Shown one piece after another: positions 1 to 8,677 of a DNA stretch of 64,000 nt. Origin of the DNA: Aestuariirhabdus sp049985285 (GTDB lineage: Bacteria; Pseudomonadota; Gammaproteobacteria; Pseudomonadales; Aestuariirhabdaceae); the NCBI RefSeq assembly GCF_049985285.1, contig NZ_JBNIEU010000002.1, forward strand, positions 1,167,001 through 1,231,000. The letters are read 5' to 3'. Under the pieces are notes generated by a model that saw nothing but the letters and a program-made list of their open reading frames with translations, had not been told where the DNA came from and did not search any database. Position 1 is the stretch's first letter. Every line of letters starts with the position of its first letter. The translations under genes and the position numbers were made by a program.

Positions 1-1923
1 GATAATGTGCAGGCAAACTTTAATCTCGGGAGGGTATCTCTTTCACGTCAGGAGTTTCCAAAGGCTCGAGAATACTTTGAGAAAGTTCTTTCCAGAGTGC
101 CCAATCACTTACCCTCAATGTATATGCTATCTATTGCGCACTATCAGTTGGGTGCGAAGAATCAAGCTCGGGATATGCTAAACAGGTATATTCAGGAGTA
201 TCCAAAAAATGGAACGGCCAGAGCCTTGCTGGCTACGATTATGCTCGAACAGGAGGCGTTTGAATCTGTTATTGCCTTGTTAGAGCCTCAGGGGCAGGTT
301 GGAGGAGCGAGCGAGTCGGATGGAGATGAACTCGGACCAATGGAAAATGTACTCCTGGGTAAAGCCTATATGGGGTTGAATGACACCGAAAGGGGCATAG
401 GTTATCTGGAAAAATCTAAGGTGGCCGCCGCCAATAATTTGGAAATTGAAGGCTATTTGGCTGCCGCGTACCTTAAAATCGGTGACGTGGCGGGTGCAGC
501 GGTTTCCTCTGATCGGCTGGCAGCAGGCGATCGTCCTACAGTTGACGTTGATAAACGATTAACCCGTTTTTATCTGCAACGGGGTGAAATTGAGTTGGCC
601 GATGCGCTCATAAAGAGCCGCATCAAACAATTTCCTGGGATCAGTGGCTACTGGTACCTGAGCGGGGAATTGCTGGAGGTTCGGCAGCTGTATGGGGAAG
701 CACGTGAGCAGTATCAGCGGGTAATTGAGGAGTCCCCCCAAGACTCTCCTGCGATCATCGGCATATCAAGAACGCTGGCAAAACAAGGCGATACTGCGGC
801 CGCTATCAAGTTCTTGCAACCCTATCTTAACAAAAATCCTGATACCCGGGTATCGATCTATTATGCAGGATTGCAGGATTCCCAGGGCAACCGGGAGCAA
901 GCGGAAGATGTGCTTTTGAAGGCTCAACCCGGTGAGGGGGATAATGCTGAGGTGAGCTTAGCGCTTGCAGCCTTTTACCTTGGGAAGGGCGAACTTGATA
1001 AGGCGGCGATTAATGCGGGACGAGCCCTGAATAGAGAGCCAGATAGTATTTTGGCTAACCAGCTAATGCTTCAGATCGCCCTCAGTCGAAATGAAAATCA
1101 CAATGTCGATCACTATTTTTCACGCTTATTGGCGATTAGTGAGCCTCGCCTGCCGTTATTAAAGAGTTACCTGAGTTGGTTGGCTGGACAACAAGAGTTT
1201 ACAAGAGCGTTAGACGTGATAACCACCTACCAGTCCCGGTTTGATCAGGACGAATACTCTGAATTGATGCTGTTTAAATTCAGACTTTTGGCTGAAAGCG
1301 GTGATTTGTCATCCGCTGATAGGGTTCTGTTTGATCTAGAAACAGTGCACCCGGATAACTCTTCGATAATAGTCGCAAGAGCCCAGTTGTTATCGCGTAT
1401 GAAGCGTTTCGATGATGCCTTTAGTCATCTCGCTGAAGCGTACGAGCGGACCGGAGACAGCCGATTCGTGTCTGCAATGCTGTCGGTGGGGAATGGGCAT
1501 GATTTCCCGAATCAGGTTCTTGATCTCCATCTCAATGTGCTTTCAAAGGAACCTGACAATATCGTAATCAATAACAACACTGCTTGGTTGCTTATGAAGC
1601 GAGATGATCCGTCATCTGAAATCTATGCAAAAAAGGCCTATGAGCTTGATCCGGTGAATCCGGAGATACTGGATACGCTTGGCTGGGTATTAGTAAATCT
1701 AGGTAAGCTCGAAAAAGGGCTCGCGTATTTGCGCGATGCTCATAATGCGCTTCCTGAGAACCCTGATGTCGCGTATCACTATGCTTCAGCTTCAGCTAAG
1801 GCCGGTAAAACTCGAGATGCTCAAGAGGCTCTTGCAAAGATTCTTGCCCAACCAGGGGCTTTCGAAGAGCGTAAGAATGCCGAAGACCTTATGGAAAGAA
1901 TTGAAAGCGGTGAAGCTAATTAG
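1..1923 (+). CDS. prsT: PEP-CTERM system TPR-repeat protein PrsT, 3' part (partial at window edge)
   Basis: The frame is open from base 1, so the N-terminus lies outside the window and about 640 residues are visible. The protein is built almost entirely of tetratricopeptide helix pairs, with repeated G-x-x-x-x-A and A-x-x-x-P patterns (for example around bases 60-230 and 1650-1830). Length and position beside an exosortase A locus fit PrsT, the large TPR lipoprotein that accompanies XrtA/PEP-CTERM systems and is thought to act in export or assembly of the polysaccharide at the envelope. No lipobox can be checked because the start is missing. It ends with TAG, and 280 bp follow before the next start. 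The exact subfamily is inferred from context. Confidence 0.75.
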   Translation, partial: DNVQANFNLGRVSLSRQEFPKAREYFEKVLSRVPNHLPSMYMLSIAHYQLGAKNQARDMLNRYIQEYPKNGTARALLATIMLEQEAFESVIALLEPQGQVGGASESDGDELGPMENVLLGKAYMGLNDTERGIGYLEKSKVAAANNLEIEGYLAAAYLKIGDVAGAAVSSDRLAAGDRPTVDVDKRLTRFYLQRGEIELADALIKSRIKQFPGISGYWYLSGELLEVRQLYGEAREQYQRVIEESPQDSPAIIGISRTLAKQGDTAAAIKFLQPYLNKNPDTRVSIYYAGLQDSQGNREQAEDVLLKAQPGEGDNAEVSLALAAFYLGKGELDKAAINAGRALNREPDSILANQLMLQIALSRNENHNVDHYFSRLLAISEPRLPLLKSYLSWLAGQQEFTRALDVITTYQSRFDQDEYSELMLFKFRLLAESGDLSSADRVLFDLETVHPDNSSIIVARAQLLSRMKRFDDAFSHLAEAYERTGDSRFVSAMLSVGNGHDFPNQVLDLHLNVLSKEPDNIVINNNTAWLLMKRDDPSSEIYAKKAYELDPVNPEILDTLGWVLVNLGKLEKGLAYLRDAHNALPENPDVAYHYASASAKAGKTRDAQEALAKILAQPGAFEERKNAEDLMERIESGEAN

Positions 1924-2160
1924 AGTTTTGGGTATCAGAAGGGGCGTGAACAAGTCCACAGTGCTCTCTGCGGGCTTTGGAACGGCCGGGCCTCTAAATG
2001 GCAGGCCAGCCAACGAGTGTGTTGTGGTTTACCCGGACAGGAAAGATAAATGTTGCATAGCATACCCTTCATTGGCCTCAGTAAGGGTAGATGGCGACGT
2101 AAGCCTTATGGAGAGGTCTTTTCTATGCCGCTAATCTTCGCGCTCTGTGGGCACTATATG

Positions 2161-2190
2161 GTTAAGGAGCTTGTTCGCGAGCTCCTTAAC
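2161..2190. repeat. Perfect inverted repeat just before the sulfotransferase RBS
   Basis: Two perfect 11-bp arms, 2161-2171 and 2180-2190 (GTTAAGGAGCT / AGCTCCTTAAC), enclose an 8-nt loop. The structure stops immediately before the AAAGGA ribosome-binding site (2191-2196). No T-run follows on either strand, so it is not a standard intrinsic terminator. It could be a protein-binding site, an mRNA hairpin affecting initiation, or a processing site between prsT and the next gene. Confidence 0.55.
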
Positions 2191-2203
2191 AAAGGATGAC
2201 GAA

Positions 2204-3157
2204 ATGCGATCTGGTGAGCTACAGCTAAAAGTAGAAAAGACGCTTGCATTCTACCGAAATTCGATTCTTTATCAGTTGCGCGGGTGGCGAGCTAATGTGT
2301 TGCCGGTTTACCCTGATCGCCCTGTTTTTGTAATAGGTTGCTCAAGGGCAGGGACTACTCTGGTCTACAAGACGCTGAGCTTGTCAAATGGATTGGGAAC
2401 CCTGAATCGAGAGACTCATGACCTATGGGCGCAATTACACAGCCTGGATTCGCGAAATTGGGAGAGTCACTGTCTGTTCAAGCACGATGCAGTAAAAAAG
2501 GATGAACGTTTTATCTCCAACTATTTTTACTCAAGGACGGGTAAGTTGCGATTTGTTGACAAGAATAACCAGAACGGCCTTTGTGTAGACTATCTTAATG
2601 CATTGTTTCCGCAAGCTCTGTTTGTCTACGTTACCCGCAACCCAGGAGACAATATACACTCACTTATTGAAGGTTGGAGAAGGGCAGACGAGTACGCTAC
2701 CTGGTCAGACAACCTACCGGCTACTGTCGATATTGATGGGGGGATGTTTTCTCGGTGGTGTTTTTTCCTCTTTCCCGGTTGGAGGGAGTACGTGGACAGT
2801 CCGATTGAGGCGGTGTGTGCGGAACAGTTTCGTTCAATCAATAAATCTATTCTCAGTAGTTCCCGGAAAATAACCCAAGACCGTTTTTTTCGAATTGAGT
2901 ATGAGAGGATTCTGGAGGACCCAGTTGACAGCTTCCGTGGACTCTATGATTTTTGTGGAGTGCCTTTTACCGAGGAGTTAAAAACACATTCCCAAACTGT
3001 TTTGCAACACCCTTACAATGCATTCTCGGCAATTAAGCGCAACAAATGGCTCGACTCCGACAATGTTAAGCGCATCAAGTCGGTGTTGCCCAGAGTTGAA
3101 GAGGTGGCTAAAGCTATGGGGTATGAACCTGCGGATTACATGAGGTCCGAGGTTTGA
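2204..3157 (+). CDS. Sulfotransferase family protein (PAPS-dependent)
   Basis: This 317-residue protein has the two co-substrate signatures of sulfotransferases. One is a 5'-phosphosulfate loop near residues 42-52 (FVIGCSRAGTT). The other is a 3'-phosphate segment near residues 142-153 (YVTRNPGDNIHS). It probably transfers sulfate from PAPS to a sugar hydroxyl of the exopolysaccharide or its precursor. The ATG at 2204 is chosen because AAAGGA lies 7 nt upstream; a GTG at 2147 would place a perfect inverted repeat inside the coding region. Its stop overlaps the start of the following deacetylase (TTGA), so the two are translationally coupled. The acceptor cannot be read from sequence. Confidence 0.75.
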   Translation: MRSGELQLKVEKTLAFYRNSILYQLRGWRANVLPVYPDRPVFVIGCSRAGTTLVYKTLSLSNGLGTLNRETHDLWAQLHSLDSRNWESHCLFKHDAVKKDERFISNYFYSRTGKLRFVDKNNQNGLCVDYLNALFPQALFVYVTRNPGDNIHSLIEGWRRADEYATWSDNLPATVDIDGGMFSRWCFFLFPGWREYVDSPIEAVCAEQFRSINKSILSSSRKITQDRFFRIEYERILEDPVDSFRGLYDFCGVPFTEELKTHSQTVLQHPYNAFSAIKRNKWLDSDNVKRIKSVLPRVEEVAKAMGYEPADYMRSEV

Positions 3158-4401
3158 GTGTTCTTTGGACATCCCTAGGGTTCTTTATAATTGTCGGGTG
3201 GGGGCTTTGCGTACTGGTTGTTTGGTGGCGATACGGCCCGATACTCCGCGCTATTTTTCGAGAACCGGTGCTAAATGCACCTCTATTTATTCTGGAAAGC
3301 GATGACTGGGGGGCGGGGGATCACCAGCAGTCACAAAGCCTTGGAAAAATAAATACGATGCTGAAGGCATGCCTATTGGCTGATGGTGGCAATCCTGTTA
3401 TGACCCTGGGTGTAACCCTTTTGGCACCGAGGGTGTCGGTAAAGGATAGTCACTGTGTAATAGAAACCGTTTCACTGGCAGCACCGGAGAGCCAGAAAAC
3501 ACTCATATCGCTACTGGAAGTTCAGCGTGAAGGGTTGATGCCACTCCAACTCCATGGGCGATTACACTTTAATACTGACTGCCTACAAAGCTATATGGAT
3601 AGCCAATTTAAAGATGAAACCAGGGCGGAAAATAACCCAGTGGAGCTGGGTAAATCGATACCGATCGAAGTTTTTCCCGCAGAAGTTCAGTCCCGGTGGT
3701 GTTCCGCTGAGTCAGATGCAGAGCGTCAAGCCATGGATGAGGTGTTAGAGCACAAGGATGTTTTTGGTATGATGCCTTCGGTTGCGGTGCCACCCACGTT
3801 TGTATGGAATGATGAGGTAGAAGCAGGGTGGCTAAAGGGAGGAATAACAACCTTGATGACCCCGGGACATCGCTCTGTCGAGCGCGATGGCGATCACTTT
3901 GTACGTGACAGACGTGATATCGCGAATGGCGATTTGACGGCATCCGGGCTGCTTTGCCTGGTACGCAACGGCTATTTTGAACCCTATAAAGGAGTCGGGG
4001 TTAATCAATGCCTGCAGATGGTTGAGCACGCCATCGCCTGCGGTCGTCCTGCAATTATAGAAACCCATCGCTGGAACTATATACATCCAGATCTTTCAGT
4101 TCGGGAGCGCTGTTATTCCGAGTTGGCGTCGCTGCTAAGGATCGTTGTGGAACGCTATCCGGCGGTTGCCTCGGTAAGCTCAGAAGTGCTCGCAGATCGA
4201 TACCGATCCAACCCTCGACCCGCAGCCTCAAGGGAGGAGAGTTATTTTATCCTTCCCCTTTGGAAGCGAATTCCAGCCTGGCAAGCCCGGTTGGATGGGA
4301 GTGAAATTCCCAAGTTATTTAGATGGGTTACTGGCATAGCGGCAATTCTGTGGATCGGCAGGCAGTTACTGGTATTGAATGCTGGGTTCAAGCATGAATA
4401 G
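3154..4401 (+). CDS. Membrane-anchored NodB-like polysaccharide deacetylase
   Basis: The 415-residue product has an N-terminal membrane anchor (about residues 5-25) and a probable short hydrophobic segment near the C-terminus. Metal-site residues of a NodB fold can be picked out: the Asp pair in ESDDWGA (D50, D51) and HGRLH (H134, H138), the H-x3-H motif. A later ETHRWNYIH segment may supply the catalytic His. It likely removes acetyl groups from a polysaccharide at the membrane. The start is TTG at 3154, overlapping the upstream stop with GAGG about 8 nt before it. It differs clearly from the XrtA-type deacetylase at 17339 and from the one at 33320. Substrate unknown. Confidence 0.7.
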   Translation: MSVLWTSLGFFIIVGWGLCVLVVWWRYGPILRAIFREPVLNAPLFILESDDWGAGDHQQSQSLGKINTMLKACLLADGGNPVMTLGVTLLAPRVSVKDSHCVIETVSLAAPESQKTLISLLEVQREGLMPLQLHGRLHFNTDCLQSYMDSQFKDETRAENNPVELGKSIPIEVFPAEVQSRWCSAESDAERQAMDEVLEHKDVFGMMPSVAVPPTFVWNDEVEAGWLKGGITTLMTPGHRSVERDGDHFVRDRRDIANGDLTASGLLCLVRNGYFEPYKGVGVNQCLQMVEHAIACGRPAIIETHRWNYIHPDLSVRERCYSELASLLRIVVERYPAVASVSSEVLADRYRSNPRPAASREESYFILPLWKRIPAWQARLDGSEIPKLFRWVTGIAAILWIGRQLLVLNAGFKHE

Positions 4402-5341
4402 GCCTCCGCGTATATCGGTTGTTGTGCCGGTCTATAATGGTGAAAAAACGTTGGCCAGGGCGTTGGACTCCCTAATCGAGCAAGACGTTTCGCCCTACGA
4501 GGTTATCGTGGTGGATGATGGGTCTACCGATGGAAGCGCTGCTGTTGCGGCCCGATATGGCGAGCGCATAAGCTTGATTCAGCAGGATAACCTAGGTGTT
4601 TCCGTTGCTCGTAACAGGGGGGTTGCCCATGCCAGTGGAGACTGGTTAGCATTTCTCGATGCGGATGATTGGTACTATCCCCATAGACTTAGCTGTCACG
4701 CAGAGCTAATTCAGAGATACCCAAAACTGGACCTTCTTAGTGGAAATTTTCACTACGTCTACGAAGATGGCTCTTCGCAGGAGAATATTGATGCGCTCGA
4801 TTGGGGGGGGGAGCTGCGAAACTCAGCTGAAGGCGCCATGGTGCTTATCGATAAACACCTGCGTAGGAAATATGCGGGACAGCATGTTGGCGATACCCAC
4901 ACCTTGACCCTGCGCCGAGATCTGTTCCTTCGTGTTGGGGGATACCCTGAAGGGGTTGCCATAGCAGAGGATATGAGTCTGCTTTTAAGGGCGCTGGATC
5001 ACTCAGCGTGGCAGGCGGTAGTGCTTACACCGCTCGCGGCCTATTGTGTGCATTCAACGAGCGCAATACGGCGCCGTCCACTGGCTTCCCAGCGCCTGGC
5101 GTTGGAGACCTATCGCGATCTTTTAGGGAGCTATCAGTTTCAGCGGCAGGAGGTTCTATTGGGTGCCGGTGATGCGTTGCGAAGAGCGCGCCTCGATCTC
5201 TCTTATGCATTACTAAGCAACCGTCACTATCCCGCCGCGGTTATCAATCAGGTCAATGGACTGCTCAGTGACCCTGGAATTTTTTTGCGCAAGGTTCGCG
5301 ATCTGTTGTCAGTACTGCGAGGCCGGTCTGCTTCGGCTTGA
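4379..5341 (+). CDS. Family 2 glycosyltransferase
   Basis: A 320-residue GT-A enzyme. It begins with the typical strand ISVVVPVYNG, followed by VDDGSTDGS for nucleotide binding and a DxD-type motif in LDADDW (about residue 96). No transmembrane segment is evident, so it probably acts at the cytoplasmic membrane face adding a sugar to the lipid-linked repeat unit. It overlaps the deacetylase gene by 23 bp; an alternative ATG at 4394 would shorten the overlap, and neither start has a strong ribosome-binding site. It is the last gene of the run starting at prsT. Donor and acceptor sugars cannot be assigned. Confidence 0.8.
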   Translation: MLGSSMNRPPRISVVVPVYNGEKTLARALDSLIEQDVSPYEVIVVDDGSTDGSAAVAARYGERISLIQQDNLGVSVARNRGVAHASGDWLAFLDADDWYYPHRLSCHAELIQRYPKLDLLSGNFHYVYEDGSSQENIDALDWGGELRNSAEGAMVLIDKHLRRKYAGQHVGDTHTLTLRRDLFLRVGGYPEGVAIAEDMSLLLRALDHSAWQAVVLTPLAAYCVHSTSAIRRRPLASQRLALETYRDLLGSYQFQRQEVLLGAGDALRRARLDLSYALLSNRHYPAAVINQVNGLLSDPGIFLRKVRDLLSVLRGRSASA

Positions 5342-5470
5342 AGCGAAACGAAGACGCCTACGAAATGGAATCATTGCTTGGCCTCAGGGGCGTGTAAAGC
5401 TCCTCAACACGCGGGCACATTCCTGGATGAGATGGATGCCAATTTGGCCTCTCGGTTTTTCCAAAAACAA

Positions 5471-5488
5471 AGAGCCCCGAAGGGCTCT
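5471..5488 (-). terminator. Intrinsic terminator of the PEP-CTERM gene
   Basis: A 7-bp GC-rich stem (AGAGCCC / GGGCTCT) closed by a 4-nt loop (TTCG on the minus strand) is followed on the minus strand by TTGTTTTTGG. That is the expected U-tract for transcription coming from the PEP-CTERM gene ending at 5537. On the plus strand no T-run follows, so it should act mainly in one direction. Confidence 0.8.
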
Positions 5489-5536
5489 GTGCTGGTAACT
5501 ATCCCTGTTACCGGGATTAGATGCTTTTACTAACTC

Positions 5537-6448
5537 CTAAGCGGCACGCTTACGCTTCAAACCGCCCATGGCCAACAACCCTAGAGCCATCAGTGCCAAT
5601 ACACCGGGCTCCGGGATTGTGCGCAGGTGGTCGATACGGAAGGCGGCCTGGAACTGGTTGACAACGCCCTCAGCGGTTACCATTCCGAGGCAATTTACGT
5701 CGGCGCCAGCCTCTTCACAGGCTTCGTCAGATAGAGGAACCAAACCCTCGCCAGTATCGGTGTTTTGCAGGAATATTGAGGCTGCATATAACTCCATTTC
5801 ATCTTCGTCCCCAAATGTAAACAGTTGGAAGAAAGAGAGAGTGTCGGGGTTAAAGCCGGCACCGGCAACGTTGAGAACAAACACGTCACCGCAACCGTTT
5901 TCATTAACTGGTACCCCTTCAGGACATAGCCCATTGCCGTCACCGGGATCCAGATTGTCCCAGAAATTAGGCGTTTCGATAAATTCGATTGCGAAGGTTA
6001 AAGGCGGCGCACTGAAACTGTCACCATCCCCGGCTGTGGCGGGTGGGATGGGCAGCTCCGGATCCAGAGTAAGAACATCGAGAAGCGTAGCGCTGGTTAA
6101 TGTGTCGCCAGTAATTACGAAGTTGTTATGGGTATAGATAGAGGTATCTACGGTAGCACCTCCGGTTTGAACCGAACCGGAATTGGTACCGGCATTATCG
6201 ATGAAGAGCGAACTCTGCTGCAGAGTCGGATTTTCCCCATTGTTATTGAAGGGGTTACCCCATGCCAAATTGGTCGATCCACCCAACAGAGAGTTAGGCA
6301 CGGTACCCGTGACCCCGGCATTAAACTCAGTGAAGCTGCTATTCAGCGTGTAGTTCCAGTCGGTGACAACAATTGCACTGGCCGTAGGCGACAGCAATAA
6401 CGGTGCGGTCAGGCAAGCAGCGGTTAATAAGCGTTTTGCAGTAAACAT
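5537..6448 (-). CDS. PEP-CTERM sorting domain protein, THxN type
   Basis: A 303-residue secreted protein and the visible exosortase substrate of this locus. Residues 1-25 form a signal peptide ending TASA. Near the C-terminus is IPEP (PEP about 279-281), then a hydrophobic helix and a basic KRKR tail: the three-part PEP-CTERM signal cut by exosortase A. An internal THNN motif (YTHNNFVI) matches the THxN PEP-CTERM subfamily as I remember it. The start at 6448 is preferred because GAGGGA lies 6 nt upstream; the ATG at 6454 abuts it. The body is acidic and rich in Asn, Gly and Thr, typical for biofilm or floc matrix proteins. A sigma-54 promoter precedes it and a terminator follows. Confidence 0.92.
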   Translation of the reverse strand: MFTAKRLLTAACLTAPLLLSPTASAIVVTDWNYTLNSSFTEFNAGVTGTVPNSLLGGSTNLAWGNPFNNNGENPTLQQSSLFIDNAGTNSGSVQTGGATVDTSIYTHNNFVITGDTLTSATLLDVLTLDPELPIPPATAGDGDSFSAPPLTFAIEFIETPNFWDNLDPGDGNGLCPEGVPVNENGCGDVFVLNVAGAGFNPDTLSFFQLFTFGDEDEMELYAASIFLQNTDTGEGLVPLSDEACEEAGADVNCLGMVTAEGVVNQFQAAFRIDHLRTIPEPGVLALMALGLLAMGGLKRKRAA

Positions 6449-6545
6449 GATCATTCCCTCGCTAAAAGATCCAATCCCAATCGCGGTTCAAATGGCTTTA
6501 AAGCTGTTGAACACCCAATTTAAATCACGACTTGCTTGCCTATAT

Positions 6546-6561
6546 AGCAAAGAGCTGGCCA
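6546..6561 (-). promoter_or_regulatory. Sigma-54 (RpoN) -24/-12 promoter of the PEP-CTERM gene
   Basis: On the minus strand the sequence TGGCCAGCTCTTTGCT has GG and GC exactly 10 nt apart and the TTTGCT -12 box, close to the RpoN consensus TGGCACG-N4-TTGCW. It lies about 100 nt upstream of the preferred start at 6448. RpoN control of PEP-CTERM genes, with the PrsK/PrsR pair, has been reported in floc-forming bacteria. No prsK or prsR lies in this window. Confidence 0.72.
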
Positions 6562-6612
6562 ATTCCTGTTCTAGCCTCCTAACCTATTGGTTAAATTGAA
6601 TAAATAATACTC

Positions 6613-6621
6613 TGCTATACT
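6613..6621 (+). promoter_or_regulatory. Possible extended -10 promoter for the nitroreductase-like gene
   Basis: TGC followed by TATACT forms an extended -10 element about 100 nt before the gene at 6720. The -35 region is weak: TTGAAT at 6596-6601 sits only 14 nt away. It is divergent from the sigma-54 promoter at 6546-6561. Confidence 0.35.
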
Positions 6622-6719
6622 CATCGCTCCGATCTGTTTAACGAATTTTTAGAAAGGTGTAAATCCTGCTGACAGCTGCTGGTGCTGCGGAGGAGGCACT
6701 ATTTTATAGGGAGGGTTAT

Positions 6720-7751
6720 GTGGTGGAACCTTCGAGCCCTTTAAAGGCCCTGGTTGGTATTGCGAGCCGTTATCCGTCGGCAGATAACTCCCAACCTCTC
6801 CAGTTTCAGATCTCCGGTGAGGAAATTGGAATAAGTTATTCGCCGCTTAGGTGTAATTCAGAGGCTTATTTCGGACCCGGCTCTCATGCGGTTGAATTAA
6901 GCCTCGGTTGTGCGATAGAAAGCCTTCGTATTGTTGCCAAAAATCTTGACACTCCCTGCTCCGTTAGAACGGCGGAGGGCAGGGTTATCTGCACCTTCCC
7001 CGGCATTAGTGATCTGAGTGTTGGGCCGCTCGCTGAAGCTTCGATTTTACGGCGCCATACAAATCGGGGTCCTTTTCTCCGTGAGCCGCTGGATAACGCC
7101 ACTGTGCAGGCTATATCTGCACAGGTGGAGGGGCCGCTCATTGCCCGGTATTGGGCGACATCGGGTGCAAATGATTTGATCGAGCAAATTCAACAGGCTT
7201 CCTCTTTACGTTTCCGCTCGCCAGATCTGGTTCGCTTTTTGGCATCCTCTTTACGATATACGCCGGAAGAGGCCGCAAATGGCGACGGTTTGGATGTTGA
7301 AACGCTCTGTTTGCCCCCGGGAGGGGGCGCAATACTGGGTATGAGTACATCGAGTTACTGGCTGCCCAAACTTAATCATTTAGGCTTTCATCGGGTGTTA
7401 GCGTTGTTTGAAGGCGTGATGCTTAAGCAATCAGCAGGCCTAATTACGATTTCCGGAGGTGAGCTAGAGACCGATGCCCGGGCAGCGGGCCAATTAATGA
7501 TGCGTCTGTGGGTGGAGCTTAATGCGGCAGGGTTAGGGGTGCACCCCTATTATGTTGTCACCGATCAATTGGTTCGGCGACGTCTTGGCAAGGTGAGTCA
7601 GGAACTTGAGGAGGAGGTTAAGGCCCTGGATGAGGGGGTGGTTGAGGCTGTTGGGGGCGCACTGCATATGGTGTTGCGAGTAGGGTACCCGAAGAACGAC
7701 GTCTGTCGCTCTCAGCGCTTACCTTTAGGGCAGGTTGTTGAGGAGTTATAG
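6720..7751 (+). CDS. Nitroreductase-fold protein, similar to the C-terminal half of Rv1355c-type proteins
   Basis: The 343-residue product looks like a divergent nitroreductase-fold flavoprotein. Near residues 16-28 it has RYPSADNSQP, the usual N-terminal FMN-contact segment, and RRHTNRGPF follows near residue 110. No reading frame signature identifies a substrate. The start is GTG at 6720 with AGGGAGGG just upstream; a second GTG follows at once. In mycobacterial Rv1355c-type proteins, as I recall them, a ThiF domain and a nitroreductase domain are fused. Here a ThiF gene is the convergent neighbour 47 bp away, so the two may be a split version. It could also be a degenerate flavoprotein without redox activity. 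Confidence 0.6.
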   Translation: MVEPSSPLKALVGIASRYPSADNSQPLQFQISGEEIGISYSPLRCNSEAYFGPGSHAVELSLGCAIESLRIVAKNLDTPCSVRTAEGRVICTFPGISDLSVGPLAEASILRRHTNRGPFLREPLDNATVQAISAQVEGPLIARYWATSGANDLIEQIQQASSLRFRSPDLVRFLASSLRYTPEEAANGDGLDVETLCLPPGGGAILGMSTSSYWLPKLNHLGFHRVLALFEGVMLKQSAGLITISGGELETDARAAGQLMMRLWVELNAAGLGVHPYYVVTDQLVRRRLGKVSQELEEEVKALDEGVVEAVGGALHMVLRVGYPKNDVCRSQRLPLGQVVEEL

Positions 7752-7798
7752 GGTTTACAGTCAGTCACTCTTTCTGCGGTGGCCGCCTACCTGGGATC

Positions 7799-8662
7799 CT
7801 ATGGGGTGCTGAGAAATGCTTGCCTGACTTTGTGCATAACGAACCGGGTTAGGGGGTTTCGGTAGCCCCCGGGTCGCCACGTGTGGTTAACCCTGTTGAT
7901 AAATGGATCGTACTGAAGCCCGTGGGGCGCGGCCAGTACCCGGCCCCTGCCGGTAAGAATTTTAAGCGCCTGAGTAGCAGCGACGCCGGCACACATTTCG
8001 CAGCCCATTATGGTAGAGGGGCCTTTTCTCGCTTCAAGATCAACACGTGAAGGGTCAACTAGATAGGATGCGTGGGCCATGGAGGGAGCGAGACCAACAA
8101 AAAATCGTAATGATTTTTCGGTTTCAGATTGGCCTTTAAATCCAAAATACTGCTCGAAGCTTGTACGTTTTGGCATAAAAACCAGCGTGGCGGCGCCTGT
8201 CCCCAAAGGTGCCGCAGTAACTGCGGGGATATGGTGCTGATAACAATGGTGAAATACCAGCTCGCGTGCGTCGAAGGCAAAAAAATCCAACCCATCTATA
8301 TAGAGATCCACCTTCAAAAAAAAGTGTTCGAGATTGTGTCGGTTGACGCCTTCATCAAACACCTTGATGTCGAGTTCGGGGTTAATATCCAGCGCCATCG
8401 ATCGTAAGGTGTCCGCTTTTTTCTTGCCGTAGGTGCTGGTGCGGGCTCCCGCTTGTCGGTTTGTATTCTCTACTCCAAACTCGTCAAAATCGGCAATATG
8501 AAAGTGGCCTATACCCAGTCGAACCAATGTAAGAAGATGAGCACCACCAACGCCTCCCATGCCGGCGATTGCCACCCGGGTATCTCTTAGTACGCTTTGC
8601 TCCTCTTCGGTTATCCAGCCTATGTTGCGGGAAAAAGCTGAAGCGTAGTCGAATGAATTCAT
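7799..8662 (-). CDS. ThiF/MoeB/E1-like adenylyltransferase
   Basis: A 287-residue E1-superfamily protein. It shows the glycine-rich ATP loop GMGGVG (residues 34-39), the NRQ arginine/glutamine motif (68-70) and the following GKKKAD lysines (79-84), the normal ATP-site set for adenylating a C-terminal carboxylate. A CEMC pair occurs late in the protein, but the two CxxC zinc pairs of MoeB/ThiF are not complete. No ubiquitin-like or ThiS-like partner gene is visible nearby. It lies 15 bp downstream of an acyltransferase gene on the same strand (one operon) and converges on the nitroreductase-like gene. A role in adenylating a small molecule or peptide in a modification pathway is inferred; the target is unknown. 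Confidence 0.75.
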   Translation of the reverse strand: MNSFDYASAFSRNIGWITEEEQSVLRDTRVAIAGMGGVGGAHLLTLVRLGIGHFHIADFDEFGVENTNRQAGARTSTYGKKKADTLRSMALDINPELDIKVFDEGVNRHNLEHFFLKVDLYIDGLDFFAFDARELVFHHCYQHHIPAVTAAPLGTGAATLVFMPKRTSFEQYFGFKGQSETEKSLRFFVGLAPSMAHASYLVDPSRVDLEARKGPSTIMGCEMCAGVAATQALKILTGRGRVLAAPHGLQYDPFINRVNHTWRPGGYRNPLTRFVMHKVRQAFLSTP

Positions 8663-8677
8663 AAACGAATTGTCTTC

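Noticed and set aside
5342..5498. Possible small gene after the GT2 at 4379-5341
   Set aside because: The frame begins inside the GT2 gene and crosses the terminator hairpin; no start signal or domain is seen.
7776..7786. GCGG-TGG-CCGC hairpin between the convergent nitroreductase-like and ThiF genes as a terminator
   Set aside because: The stem is only 4 bp and no T-run follows on either strand.
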